In this document: positions 15,341-24,650 of the stretch, piece after piece
How the letters are laid out: every line of letters starts with the position of its first letter
Position numbering within the stretch: position 1 is the stretch's first letter
Assembly: GCA_027487485.1 (NCBI GenBank)
Contig: JAIYDN010000088.1
Coordinates: 91,415-155,414 of the forward strand
DNA: 64,000 nt
Source: Planctomycetaceae bacterium
GTDB taxonomy: Bacteria; Planctomycetota; Planctomycetia; Pirellulales; Pirellulaceae
Direction: 5' to 3'
Notes under the pieces: model-generated
Told to the model about the DNA's origin: nothing
What the model saw: only the letters and a program-made list of their open reading frames with translations
Databases searched by the model: none
Position numbers and translations under genes: made by a program

Positions 15341-18300
15341 CTAAGTCCTTAATCGGAATCCAAGAGGCAAGGAATCGCCCAAGATGGATTCCTCCATCGA
15401 ATCATCCAGTTTGCCTCCGGAAGATACAAAATCGATATGCGTCTTGGGGGCTCCTGCTTTTTCTAAGCGATGCACAACCCGATCGCGTAGGGAGGACGAA
15501 TGGTCGCGATAGCGATCGTGAGTCTTGACCGCTAATTGCATCATGCACAATGACATCGGCTCCAGACAGTCCACGAAAGCCGCATCTTCGAACGATAGCA
15601 GCTTTTCAATCCAGCCTTGGACAACCGAAGCCGGCACGACTTGTTGCAATGTTGCATAGACGGGACGGCGGCATCCAATTCGCCCAAGCGTCCAAAGCAT
15701 GGCTCCCCGAAGATGTTCCAGCTTTTTCTTTTTGATGGCTGCCAATAATGCATTGGCTACGTTCTTTTTATCGCTGAAACTGATCCACTCAAGAGCTCCG
15801 ACCAATCGAAGCAATTCGATCGCCATGTTGGTGTTAACTGCTTGGTTGGAAGTTCCCCCTTCCAAGGTCGCTCGAACTCTTGGCCAACAGTCTTGAAAGA
15901 GTGCTTGCTGCTGCCCAAGTGTGAAACCACCCGCGATGCGGCGCCAAAGAACGATCGCCTCCGATGCGTTGGCTACGGAACGGTGATTCAGTTTTCCATG
16001 AATCGTCCGCCATGTCATGCTGACTCGCCAATCATCAGCCGCCATGCCGAATCCCGGTCTCAAACACCATCCAAGCAAGTTGATAAATCGAGCCTCGTGT
16101 TCGGGCGATCTTTTTCGATAGTCATGATTGTCGATAAGAAAACGCCACATTTCTCGCAACATCGCGGGATTCCACTCGCGACGTCCTTGGCCGATCTCGT
16201 CCGATAAAAACGCAACGACGTTCTTGGGTGAAACATCAGAGTGCTCACCGAAAGCGACTTCCATTTTTGCAACGGCCATCTCGATCAAGTTGGATTGGAC
16301 CGTTGCCACCATCGGTCCTTGAAGTTCGCCAGCTTCCTGTTTTGATGCGGTTGTAGAACGCACATCCAGTTCCAATTTCCAGCTGTTTCTTGAGCCTTCA
16401 AGTGAACCAACATCGTTGTTGTAATCGGTCACTTGGAGCAATTGCATAGCAAGCGTTCCGATCTCGGTAAGCTCCGATTCAATCACAACGGGAACCGTGG
16501 TCCGAAGCTTGCGATTCTCTGCTTCCAAGACCGTTCGAATCGAAGTCATCTCCGTCATTGTTTGGTGATCCACCAAAACAATTTGCCCTGCTTGATGAAC
16601 AAGATTGGTACTGCTTTGATAGATCGGAAACTGCACAGGTTGGCCCACGATCAGCTCAAACGGATGGTCATCGAATCGGAACCGATCCATTGGGGAAGCA
16701 TTCGCGGGCATCACGCAAATCGCTCTGGCGGGGGAATCATCCACCAGCAGATAGTACGCTCTGGCAAGTCTTGCATCGATTCGAACACCGTGGCCTCGTC
16801 GAACTAAGCCGAAGTACGCAGCCCCTTGTGCCACCGCAAGATCCAACCGGTTCCCTTCTAGGACACCTAGCTTCCAAGGTTCGGCCATGCCGCCTGCAAC
16901 GCTCGAATCATCGCTGTTGCCAAACCAATAACGGATTTGATCAAGAATCGCCGTCTTCACCTGAGTCGATTCAAGCACGCCGCCGTTGAATAGGATCCAA
17001 TCCGGGCGAGCCGCCGCAACGTCGGACATCGCTGCTTGGTCCTGTTCGTTTCGGCCTGCCCATCGATGTTCCCACAGAAATTTGGCAAGGTGTCGGTTCG
17101 CATTCGGATCAGCTGCAAATGGGAGTCCAAACTCTTGAAAGCCGGACTCTGCCAAGTCGGGCCGGTCCTTTAGTTCCACTTGACCAAAGAACCCTTCGAT
17201 CAGGAGGTTGTGGGCCCATTGGTATTCGATTGCAATCGAGCGACTGTTCTCGATCAGTTTGGACCCGGAACCAGGCAATGACAGCCAGTAGGTGTCCGGT
17301 GGCGAGCTTCCCAGAAGTGTCTCTTTTGCAACTCGGCATTGTGATTTCAGAGCATCCCACTGTCGTGGTTTTAATTGATCCATGCCAGGCGTCTCAGCGA
17401 GCAATCGTTGCTCCATCGCTTTAGCAAGTGCCAAATCGAGATTGTCACCTCCCAACATCAGATGTTCACCAACAGCCACACGATGCAAACCGTAAGTGGC
17501 CTGAAGAGCTTCGCTCACTTGAACGCTTGCGTCCGACTCGATGGTTTTCGACGGATTCAGCTCGGTTTCGCTTTGTGTTGCTGCTTGGGAAGTTTCCACT
17601 ACGCGAATCAAGGTAAAGTCCGTGGTCCCGCCTCCAATATCGCAAACCAAAATGGTTTGGCCTGGCCGCATTGTTTCCGTCCAGCTGTCTTGATTGCGAA
17701 AGAGCCATGCATAGAAGGCGGCTTGCGGTTCTTCGATCAAAACCACATTGGACAAGCCGGCGTCTTTGGCGGCTTGCAAAGTCAGTTGCCGAGCCACTTC
17801 ATCGAACGAAGCGGGAAGGGTGACAATCACCTCTTGATCTGCCAATAAACCGGTTGGATGCTCTCGGTCCCACATGCGCCGAATGTGTTCTAGATAACGA
17901 CGGCTCGCTTCCACGGGTGAGAGAAGCTTTACATCTTCGTCGTTGCTCCAAGGTAACAAATCAGAAGTGCGATCCACCAAGGGATGGCACAACCAGCTTT
18001 TGGCAGAGGCGATGCAACGACCGGGCATTTGCATCCCTCGTTGACGAGCGAACACGCCGACAACACTTTTGTGCTTGCCATCCACAAACTGGAATCGAGC
18101 ATCCAATTGCGATGCTTCTTGGGACGAAAGCTCGTAATGAAAAGAGGGCAGTGTGTCAGCGCGTTGGCTTGTTTGGAAATCGACCATCTGCTCGACCCGA
18201 AAAAGCTCGATGCTGGGTGTTGCTTCATGCGAATCCATGAACGCCACGGCGCAGTTCGTTGTTCCTAAATCGATACCAACGACGTACCTACTCTCTTTCT

Positions 18301-18382
18301 TCTCAAAAGCCTCCTCTAGCTGTGACAATCCAGCTTTCGCAGCCACGTTTTGACTAGAACCAAAAGATTTTGACTCGGACAC
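15341..18382 (-). CDS. large Hsp70-family (DnaK-like) ATPase
   Basis: A 1013-residue protein with an N-terminal Hsp70 ATPase domain. Phosphate-1 motif VGIDLGTTNCAVAFMD is near residue 35, connect and phosphate-2 motif LVCDIGGGTTDFTLIRV near 237, adenosine motif ILFNGGVLES near 463. After the ATPase comes a beta-rich part (about 560-690) and then a long helical C-terminal region of the DUF3731 type, instead of the DnaK lid; there is no EEVD-like tail. Such large Hsp70s occur in planctomycetes and proteobacteria, with unknown clients. It is the last gene of a minus-strand operon, starting 13 bases after the cytidine deaminase stop, so its expression is linked to that gene and to a metallopeptidase-like protein. 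Confidence 0.9.
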   Translation of the reverse strand: MSESKSFGSSQNVAAKAGLSQLEEAFEKKESRYVVGIDLGTTNCAVAFMDSHEATPSIELFRVEQMVDFQTSQRADTLPSFHYELSSQEASQLDARFQFVDGKHKSVVGVFARQRGMQMPGRCIASAKSWLCHPLVDRTSDLLPWSNDEDVKLLSPVEASRRYLEHIRRMWDREHPTGLLADQEVIVTLPASFDEVARQLTLQAAKDAGLSNVVLIEEPQAAFYAWLFRNQDSWTETMRPGQTILVCDIGGGTTDFTLIRVVETSQAATQSETELNPSKTIESDASVQVSEALQATYGLHRVAVGEHLMLGGDNLDLALAKAMEQRLLAETPGMDQLKPRQWDALKSQCRVAKETLLGSSPPDTYWLSLPGSGSKLIENSRSIAIEYQWAHNLLIEGFFGQVELKDRPDLAESGFQEFGLPFAADPNANRHLAKFLWEHRWAGRNEQDQAAMSDVAAARPDWILFNGGVLESTQVKTAILDQIRYWFGNSDDSSVAGGMAEPWKLGVLEGNRLDLAVAQGAAYFGLVRRGHGVRIDARLARAYYLLVDDSPARAICVMPANASPMDRFRFDDHPFELIVGQPVQFPIYQSSTNLVHQAGQIVLVDHQTMTEMTSIRTVLEAENRKLRTTVPVVIESELTEIGTLAMQLLQVTDYNNDVGSLEGSRNSWKLELDVRSTTASKQEAGELQGPMVATVQSNLIEMAVAKMEVAFGEHSDVSPKNVVAFLSDEIGQGRREWNPAMLREMWRFLIDNHDYRKRSPEHEARFINLLGWCLRPGFGMAADDWRVSMTWRTIHGKLNHRSVANASEAIVLWRRIAGGFTLGQQQALFQDCWPRVRATLEGGTSNQAVNTNMAIELLRLVGALEWISFSDKKNVANALLAAIKKKKLEHLRGAMLWTLGRIGCRRPVYATLQQVVPASVVQGWIEKLLSFEDAAFVDCLEPMSLCMMQLAVKTHDRYRDHSSSLRDRVVHRLEKAGAPKTHIDFVSSGGKLDDSMEESILGDSLPLGFRLRT

Positions 18383-18395
18383 GAATGAAACAGTC

Positions 18396-18842
18396 TTACG
18401 AGTTGCTGAGGGGATGATGGATGGACCGCAAGGTCATTGCACCAGGCAATAACTGGTGAAGAAAGAATGGGCCTTCTAAGCTCAGCCCTTCCAGAAAGCC
18501 ATTCCAAATGGTCAAGTCCGGTGCGAACTCATGCAAAAACTGTCTGCAGACTCCACAGGCGGAAACGCGCTGCGGTGAAACGACGACGAGAGAGTCCCAT
18601 TCCCGATCTTGATGGGCGATCGCTTGAGCGGCAGCGACGCGTTCGGCGCACAAGGTTACTGAATACGAGGCATTCTCGATATTGCAGCCCGTGTAGACTC
18701 TTCCGCTTTTCGAAAGCAGAGCGCACCCGACCGTGAATTGGCTATACGGAGCGTACGCGCGGAGCGCGGCTTGTTGTGCGGCGAGAACTAAATTTTGGAG
18801 CGATTGATTGTCGGCTGTACTGTCTATGTTGATCATATTCAT
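18396..18842 (-). CDS. cdd: cytidine deaminase
   Basis: A 148-residue enzyme of the small tetrameric class that deaminates cytidine and deoxycytidine to (deoxy)uridine in pyrimidine salvage. Substrate-binding FTVGCALLSKSG and CNIENASYS are followed by LCAERVA (zinc ligand Cys65, catalytic Glu67) and ACGVCRQFLHEF (Cys96 and Cys99 as further zinc ligands). All active-site residues are present. It is the middle gene of a tight minus-strand operon: 8 bases after the DUF1570-like gene, 13 bases before the Hsp70 gene. Confidence 0.93.
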   Translation of the reverse strand: MNMINIDSTADNQSLQNLVLAAQQAALRAYAPYSQFTVGCALLSKSGRVYTGCNIENASYSVTLCAERVAAAQAIAHQDREWDSLVVVSPQRVSACGVCRQFLHEFAPDLTIWNGFLEGLSLEGPFFLHQLLPGAMTLRSIHHPLSNS

Positions 18843-18850
18843 ACTATAGG

Positions 18851-20332
18851 CTAGTTCATCGCTTCGACCATACGGTCCACATCAGTTTTCAGAGTGTTCA
18901 TGTATTCATGAAAATTCCGTTCCACGATACGAATATCACCAAACACATCCAAAAAGACCTTCACCAAGTCCGACCGCAAAATCTTGCCCTCGTCGTCCCC
19001 CTGCAATTCGGAACAACGGCGATAATAATCTACCATCTTTTCAAATTCGTTTTCCATCAAGTAGTGCGTCAGCGCCCAGGCTTGACCGTACGCATCCCCA
19101 AGCTGCCCAGTGTCATTCGCCCCGTCGAAAAGTGCATCGGAGACGAGCAATTCGAGCGGAGCTCGGTTGGGATCGCGCGCTATTCGGCGGTACCCCATCA
19201 AACGCGACGCATTGACAGCTCCTATTCCACCCCAACCTGCCCCAGCTGGCGTCTCGAAATAACTTGCAAGTCCCTCTTGAGCCCATCGAAGCCCCAGCTT
19301 TTTCCGAGGCATCAATCCAGAATTGCCTGCCAACTGATGAGTTGCTTCGTGAGAGACCACTTCGATGTCCGATTCTTCCTTAGAAATCTTGATCAACAAA
19401 TCGAATGAATTGGCCAAATAAGCAATGTCGCGTGAATCCCCTTGCCCCCGCGCTTTCTGCTTGGCAACTTGAAGCTTTTCAGCCATCTCTGACATCAATT
19501 GCATCTCGTCGGTTGACCCCTGATCGTAGAAGACGCTGATGTTATCCTTTGGGGACCAAAAACCAGACGCTCGCCGCAGTTGCGGATTCAATTCGGTTGC
19601 ATATCGAAGGTACGTCTGTTCCTCATTGAAAAGGAGAACCATCATATGTTCTTGAGGAGGCTCTAGAACAACTCCGTCCAACGCAAATTTCATAAAAAAA
19701 GCTTCATAAACTTGCTCCAAAAGTTCTAGTCGCTGTTCGGCACGAGTCTGTTTCTTGCGCCCTATTTTCCTATCGGGGGTGTCGTGAAACATGACATAAT
19801 GTCGGCTTACCGCAATTTGCATCTGCTTCAGCCCAGTGGTCTCCTTGAGCTGAGTTGCCACCTGGTCGTGATTCCCCAGTTCCTGCCTGACTCTCTTCCT
19901 TGCTTCAATCAAATGAACGACGGTTGGATGCAAAGGATCGATCTTATAAGCGGCGCTACAGCATTCGTAGAACTCCTTGAGCATGCCGCGCTGCAATGCT
20001 TGCCGGGCGGCCTCCAGGAAGTCATCAATGTACTTAGAGCGATTCGCTTTCTGAAATAGTCTGCGAAACTCCTCTTGCCGCGTTGGTGCCTTGATCGACG
20101 TGGCAAACTCATTTCCTAGCGTAATCGAAGGGAAGCCTGGATACGAAAACTCGATCAAGTTCGCACTGTGAACCTTGGTCTTTCCCTCCAACACCGTTTT
20201 TCGCTTTGTTCCGGGAATGCCAAAGATAACGAAATCCGCGAAGCATGAATCAGCTCCAACGCTAAGGAGCAACAAACATAAGATTGGCCTAAACCGCTTG
20301 GCGAACATCGAATTCAATAAGGAATGATTCAT
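18851..20332 (-). CDS. secreted DUF1570-type putative zinc metallopeptidase
   Basis: Start set at 20332 (MNHSLLNSMFAKRFRPILCL), giving a signal peptide that ends near CFAD; a start at 20410 would place 26 residues before it. The 493-residue protein has an HEATH zinc-binding motif at residues 328-332 (VVSHEATHQLAG) and a downstream GLRWAQEGLASYFET segment supplying a likely third ligand, as in gluzincin peptidases. These features match the DUF1570 family, common in planctomycetes. Residues 85-165 are helical. Substrate unknown. First gene of the operon with cdd and the large Hsp70. Confidence 0.8.
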   Translation of the reverse strand: MNHSLLNSMFAKRFRPILCLLLLSVGADSCFADFVIFGIPGTKRKTVLEGKTKVHSANLIEFSYPGFPSITLGNEFATSIKAPTRQEEFRRLFQKANRSKYIDDFLEAARQALQRGMLKEFYECCSAAYKIDPLHPTVVHLIEARKRVRQELGNHDQVATQLKETTGLKQMQIAVSRHYVMFHDTPDRKIGRKKQTRAEQRLELLEQVYEAFFMKFALDGVVLEPPQEHMMVLLFNEEQTYLRYATELNPQLRRASGFWSPKDNISVFYDQGSTDEMQLMSEMAEKLQVAKQKARGQGDSRDIAYLANSFDLLIKISKEESDIEVVSHEATHQLAGNSGLMPRKKLGLRWAQEGLASYFETPAGAGWGGIGAVNASRLMGYRRIARDPNRAPLELLVSDALFDGANDTGQLGDAYGQAWALTHYLMENEFEKMVDYYRRCSELQGDDEGKILRSDLVKVFLDVFGDIRIVERNFHEYMNTLKTDVDRMVEAMN

Positions 20333-20624
20333 CTTTGACCCGAAGCTTCCCGGCTTTATCCGTAGCATTCTCAACATCGGTCGGGACACGGAACTGAACC
20401 CATCGTACATGATCAGGTCTTCAACCTAAACGCTCCAGCGACGAGATTATTGAAATACGGGGAACCCGCCATCGAAGCACGAAATTGACGATTCAGCGCC
20501 TTGGCTCGTGAACGAATTTGGCGTTCTTGGCTTCGCTAACTGCCTTTCGCCGTACCTGAAGGGTCGTGTGACGCTCATTGGCAGTGGATAAATTCACCTA
20601 ATTATTTTTGATTCTAGTACTGCA

Positions 20625-20653
20625 TTGACGGTTCTTGTGGGTTACATTACTGA
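20625..20653 (+). promoter_or_regulatory. possible promoter for the candidate RNA ending at 20761
   Basis: TTGACG (20625-20630) is followed after 17 bases by TACTGA (20648-20653). The -35 box is good and the -10 box weak. It is listed because a strong terminator without an upstream gene follows within 50 bases. Confidence 0.25.
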
Positions 20654-20659
20654 CATTAA

Positions 20660-20761
20660 ACACCTGTTTGTGGTTGCCGTAAGCAACTAATCGAACCTGC
20701 CTCACTCAGCTCAAGATTGGATATCGGGCGTGACCAATCTAAGTTGGGTGGGGCTTTTTTT
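20660..20761 (+). ncRNA. candidate small RNA or leader ending in a strong terminator
   Basis: No protein gene is visible in the 593-base space 20333-20925. The segment contains a small hairpin GTTGC-CGTAA-GCAAC (about 20674-20688). It ends in a long stem: GCCTCACTCAGCT (20699-20711) pairs with AGTTGGGTGGGGC (20742-20754) using some G-U pairs, and continues as AGATTGG (20714-20720) with CCAATCT (20734-20740). Seven T residues follow. Because the gene to the left is on the minus strand, this terminator has no coding partner. It may be a free small RNA of about 100 bases, or a terminator-type leader for the glycan operon at 20926. I do not recognise a known riboswitch or 6S/SRP consensus. Confidence 0.4.
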
Positions 20762-20925
20762 ATTGTTGAATGGTAGTTGGCAAGCTGCTGCTACAACCGT
20801 CGCGAACGGAACTCTTCCGACCCAAACCTTCTGGGATCCACAGTAGTAGGATCGTTCCAGCGTTTACGGTGATTCTTGGTCTGATTAAAGTGAATGGGAC
20901 TCTTCGTACCTATTTCAAGATTGCC

Positions 20926-21690
20926 ATGATCGCAACGCACCTTCAGAAAACGGCCCCGGCGGATCAAGAGGCCATTCGCTTGTCTCTTGTGGTTCCATGT
21001 TTCAATGAAGAGATCGGCCTTGATCAACTTGCAGACCGGATTGAAGCTCTTCGAGTCAATTTCCGTGATCGCTTGGATGTAGAAGTCGTGTTCGTGGATG
21101 ACGGCAGTACGGACCTGACATGGCAGGGTTTGAAAAGGCGTTTTGAGAGTCTCAGCTGGTGCAAGCTCGTCCAACATCCGCAAAACCGAGGTATCACCGC
21201 ATCCATTCAAACCGGGATCATTCATTCCAGCAATGAATTTGTCGCATCAATCGATGCAGACTGCACCTACGACCCGATTCAAGTGATGGCCTTAGTCGAT
21301 CTCATGACCAGCGACGTGGCGATGGTGACCGCATCACCTTACCATCCGCTTGGGAAAGTCGTTGGCGTTCCAAGATGGCGGTTGGCGTTATCCCGATTCG
21401 CATCAAGCGGGTATTCGCTTCTACTTGGAACCTCGTTGCATACCTACACAAGTTGCTTTCGCGTTCATCGCCGGTCGATCATGACACAACTACCAGTTCG
21501 CGAAAGCGGCTTCGTTGGCATCGCTGAAATGCTCTGGCAAGTGCAACTTTCGGGGGGCCGCATCGTCGAAGCCCCTGCATGCCTTACGAGTCGTAAGCTT
21601 GGTTTTTCCAAGATGCGAACCCTACCGGTCATCTTGGCACACCTGAGGCTGATGTTGCGAATCTTGATGACTCGCATTTCTAGAAAATGA
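20926..21690 (+). CDS. family 2 glycosyltransferase
   Basis: The start at 20926 (MIATHLQKTAPAD) is preferred because the 52 codons before it do not fit the family and lie over leader sequence. The 254-residue product has a GT-A fold: LVVPCFNEEIGL (nucleotide binding), VEVVFVDDGSTDLT, LVQHPQNRGITASIQTG, and VASIDADCTYDP where DAD is the metal-binding motif. It resembles DPM1/polyprenyl-phosphate mannosyltransferase-like enzymes but lacks C-terminal membrane helices. First gene of a five-gene sugar operon; likely transfers a sugar to a lipid carrier or polysaccharide. Confidence 0.85.
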   Translation: MIATHLQKTAPADQEAIRLSLVVPCFNEEIGLDQLADRIEALRVNFRDRLDVEVVFVDDGSTDLTWQGLKRRFESLSWCKLVQHPQNRGITASIQTGIIHSSNEFVASIDADCTYDPIQVMALVDLMTSDVAMVTASPYHPLGKVVGVPRWRLALSRFASSGYSLLLGTSLHTYTSCFRVHRRSIMTQLPVRESGFVGIAEMLWQVQLSGGRIVEAPACLTSRKLGFSKMRTLPVILAHLRLMLRILMTRISRK

Positions 21691-21764
21691 AAACTTAGGC
21701 ATACCTTTTTCAGCACACTCCGCAATCATTCGCAAGGCTTTTAGAATCTTTTGGAACCTACTTG

Positions 21765-22991
21765 ATGAACACCGCCGTACAAACCTCGATCCTACCGCTA
21801 CCGTCGGACCAGGATATCTCTGGACGAACCTTTGGTCAGGAAGAAATTGAAGCCGTCACCAGAGCACTTGCTTCGGGAACTCTGACCAGCACTAAAGGGG
21901 AGTTTACGAAGCAATTGGAGATCCAATTTGCAAAATACATGGATTGCCTTCATGCTCATGCTTGCTCATCGGGATCCTCAGCGTTGCATACCGCTGTGGC
22001 AGCAATCAATCCCGAGCCGGGCGAGGAAATCATCACAACCTCGATCACGGACATGGGAGCCTTGTCTGCAATCCTGTACCAAGGGGCCGTTCCGCGATTT
22101 GCAGACGTCGATCCGCGAACGTACAACGTGACTGCCAAATCGATCGAATCTTGCATCAGCGATCGAACGCGAGCCATCATGGTTACCCATCTCTTTGGCA
22201 ATCCCTGCGAAATGGATGAGATCGTGACGCTGGCGGCCAAGCACGGCATCCCCATTCTCGAAGATTGCGCACAGGCGTTTCTTGCCGAATACAAAGGGCG
22301 ACTCGTAGGATCGATAGGGGATATTGGATGCTTCTCGCTACAGCAAGGTAAGCACATTTCCACAGGCGAAGGTGGTTTGGTCGTGTCAAACGATTCCGAT
22401 CTGGCTCGGCGCATGTTCTTGTTTATTAATAAAGCTTGGGGATACGGGGATGCGAATCCAGACCACTACTTCCTGGCACCCAATTATCGCATGAACGAAT
22501 TGACCAGCGCTGTCGCTCTTGCGCAACTGGACAAACTTGATTTCAGTGTGAGTCAAAGAATTCACACCGCCGATCTGCTCACGGCCCAGCTTCAAGGTAT
22601 CGACGGACTGACCACCCCCACTATTCATGGCCAAAACAAACATACCTATTGGAAGTATTGTCTTGACGTTAATCCCGATGTCATCCCAGGGGGTACGCTT
22701 GCCTTAGGAAAACTGCTTAAAGAACAAGGCGTTTTCTGTGCTCCTCGATACATTCAAAAGCCTGCCTTTCAGTGCCAAGTGATTCGCGACAAACGAACCT
22801 TTGGCAATAGCGGCTTTCCATTCAATCTCGCAGCTCCGGAAGCACTTGACTATTCTCCCGAATTGTTTCCAGGAACCTTCGAAGCCCTAGCAAGAGTCTT
22901 GGTCCTTCCATGGAGCGAACGATACGAACCCAAGCATGTCGACTACATTGGGGAAGTCATTCGGTCATCTGTTGAAAGGCTTTTAGGCTAA
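21765..22991 (+). CDS. DegT/DnrJ/EryC1/StrS-family sugar aminotransferase
   Basis: A 408-residue PLP enzyme that transfers an amino group to a keto-sugar nucleotide. Visible features: HACSSGSSALHTAV (phosphate cradle), LEDCAQAF with the Asp that pairs with the pyridine nitrogen, and SLQQGKHISTGEGG with Lys196 as the expected Schiff-base lysine. The start is ATG at 21765; a TTG codon three bases earlier is less likely. With the oxidoreductase and acetyltransferase that follow it matches the WbpB/WbpE/WbpD set that makes 3-acetamido sugar uronates. The oxidoreductase starts four bases after its stop. Confidence 0.88.
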   Translation: MNTAVQTSILPLPSDQDISGRTFGQEEIEAVTRALASGTLTSTKGEFTKQLEIQFAKYMDCLHAHACSSGSSALHTAVAAINPEPGEEIITTSITDMGALSAILYQGAVPRFADVDPRTYNVTAKSIESCISDRTRAIMVTHLFGNPCEMDEIVTLAAKHGIPILEDCAQAFLAEYKGRLVGSIGDIGCFSLQQGKHISTGEGGLVVSNDSDLARRMFLFINKAWGYGDANPDHYFLAPNYRMNELTSAVALAQLDKLDFSVSQRIHTADLLTAQLQGIDGLTTPTIHGQNKHTYWKYCLDVNPDVIPGGTLALGKLLKEQGVFCAPRYIQKPAFQCQVIRDKRTFGNSGFPFNLAAPEALDYSPELFPGTFEALARVLVLPWSERYEPKHVDYIGEVIRSSVERLLG

Positions 22992-22995
22992 TCCT

Positions 22996-24009
22996 GTGAT
23001 CAAGAAGTCTCCTCTATCGTTTGCTATTGTGGGTGCAGGTGGCATCGCTCAAACCCACCTTCAGGCCTTCGCGAAAACCCATCTGGCTAAATTAGCAGCT
23101 GTGGTCGATGTGCGGATGGAGGCCGCGAAAGCCGTTGCTGCTTCAATGCATTGCCAGGCCTATCCAACCATCGAAGATTTGCCAAGCGATCTTAACATCG
23201 ACGCTGCCATCGTTTGTACGCCTCCATCAACGCATCCCGACATCTGCGCCAAGCTAGCCAGTCGCAAAGTGCATGTCCTTTGCGAGAAGCCAGTTGCAAC
23301 GGATCTGCAAACCGCGATTGCCATGATCGACAAGGCGGCTCAAGAGAAAACCCTGTTTACGATGGCTTCCAAGTTCCGTTACGTCGAGGACATGATCTAC
23401 GCGAAACAGCTGATCACATCTGGCGTACTAGGGGATATCTTGCTTTTCGAAAACACCTTCGCAGGCCATGTGGATATGACCAAACGTTGGAATAGCAATC
23501 CCCATGTGAGCGGCGGTGGTGTGCTCATCGATAATGGGACGCATTCGGTCGATATCGTGCGTTATCTGCTGGGCCCCATCGAATCGATCCAAACCATCGA
23601 AGGCAAACGATTTCAAGATATCCCTGTCGAAGATACAGTTCGAATCCACGCTAAAACGCAAAAGGGAACTCTGGCTGCCATGGATCTGTCCTGGAGCATC
23701 AACAAGCAAACACCTTGGTACGCCAGTATCTACGGGACGCAAGGCACCGTATTGGTGGGTTGGAAAGAATCGAAGTACAAGCGGTCGGTCGATACCGATT
23801 GGACTGTCTTTGGTCGTGGGTACGACAAGGTTCAAGCCTTCACCAGCCAACTCAATAATTTCTGCAATGCAATTCATGGGATTGAACCTCTATTGATTAC
23901 CTCGGAAGATGCGATTGCGTCCTCCGAAGCGATTCAAAAGGCATACGAATCGCTTCAAAAAGATGACTGGGTCACGGTCACGCCGCCAATCGCTCGAGCT
24001 GCTTCATGA
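22996..24009 (+). CDS. Gfo/Idh/MocA-family NAD-dependent sugar oxidoreductase
   Basis: A 337-residue enzyme starting with GTG at 22996. The N-terminal Rossmann fold has FAIVGAGGIAQTHLQAF (dinucleotide binding) and the family motif VLCEKPVATDLQTA, with Lys in EKP. The second domain carries GGGVLIDNGTHSVDIVRYLLG, which includes the usual catalytic histidine region. Such enzymes oxidise position 3 of a UDP-sugar (WbpB type) and supply the keto group for the aminotransferase. Four-base overlap with the acetyltransferase gene (ATGA at 24006-24009). Confidence 0.88.
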   Translation: MIKKSPLSFAIVGAGGIAQTHLQAFAKTHLAKLAAVVDVRMEAAKAVAASMHCQAYPTIEDLPSDLNIDAAIVCTPPSTHPDICAKLASRKVHVLCEKPVATDLQTAIAMIDKAAQEKTLFTMASKFRYVEDMIYAKQLITSGVLGDILLFENTFAGHVDMTKRWNSNPHVSGGGVLIDNGTHSVDIVRYLLGPIESIQTIEGKRFQDIPVEDTVRIHAKTQKGTLAAMDLSWSINKQTPWYASIYGTQGTVLVGWKESKYKRSVDTDWTVFGRGYDKVQAFTSQLNNFCNAIHGIEPLLITSEDAIASSEAIQKAYESLQKDDWVTVTPPIARAAS

Positions 24010-24644
24010 GCCCCCGGATTCACGCTACCGCGATTGTAGAAGAAGGATGTGTTATCGGTGATGGAACCGCCATTTGGGACCACGTCCACATCCGATATGG
24101 AACTCAGATCGGTGAACAATGCATCATCGGTGGAAAAAGCTACATTGCGTACGAAGTGCGTATTGGAAATCGTTGCAAACTCAACTCGGCTGTCTACTTG
24201 TGCACCGGTGTAACGCTAGAAGATGGCGTCATGATCTCGGCCGGGACAATCTTTACCAACGACCGCTTCCCGCGAGCTACCACCCCCGACCTGTCCGCAC
24301 TGCGGCCAAGCGAACCGGATGAGTTCACTGAAAAAACCACGGTCTGCGCCGGTGCAACGATCGGGGCTGGGTGTGTTATCGGAAGCAATTTAACGATCGG
24401 TCGCTGGGCCATGGTTGGCATGGGCTCCATTGTCACCAAAAGCGTACCCGCCCATCATGTCGTCTTGGGGACACCAGCCAGAAGCGTCGGGGCGGTTTGC
24501 CGATGCGGGCAATTGCTTTGCATGTTTTCGGACGAAGATATTCAAACCGTGATTCTGGCATGCGCCCATTGCGACGACTGTTACGTGCGGGATGGGCAAT
24601 CCATTGAAAGGATTGAATCACCAAGGGATGCAGAAGGTAACTAG
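24006..24644 (+). CDS. left-handed beta-helix acetyltransferase (WbpD-like) with Cys-rich C-terminus
   Basis: A 212-residue protein built mostly of hexapeptide repeats (VIGDGTAIWDHVHI, IGEQCIIGG, IGNRCKLNS), with the segment TIFTNDRFPRAT seen in WbpD-type UDP-amino-sugar N-acetyltransferases. The candidate active-site segment is CIIGGKSYIAYEVRIG; the usual His of WbpD is not obvious to me. After the helix there is an unusual tail, AVCRCGQLLC then ACAHCDDCYV (Cys residues from about 165 to 196), shaped like a zinc ribbon. Fourth gene of the operon; it should acetylate the amino sugar made by the aminotransferase. Confidence 0.82.
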   Translation: MSPRIHATAIVEEGCVIGDGTAIWDHVHIRYGTQIGEQCIIGGKSYIAYEVRIGNRCKLNSAVYLCTGVTLEDGVMISAGTIFTNDRFPRATTPDLSALRPSEPDEFTEKTTVCAGATIGAGCVIGSNLTIGRWAMVGMGSIVTKSVPAHHVVLGTPARSVGAVCRCGQLLCMFSDEDIQTVILACAHCDDCYVRDGQSIERIESPRDAEGN

Positions 24645-24650
24645 CAATTC

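Noticed and set aside
20770..20925. N-terminal extension of the glycosyltransferase
   Set aside because: The 52 codons do not match the GT2 fold, which begins just after the ATG at 20926.
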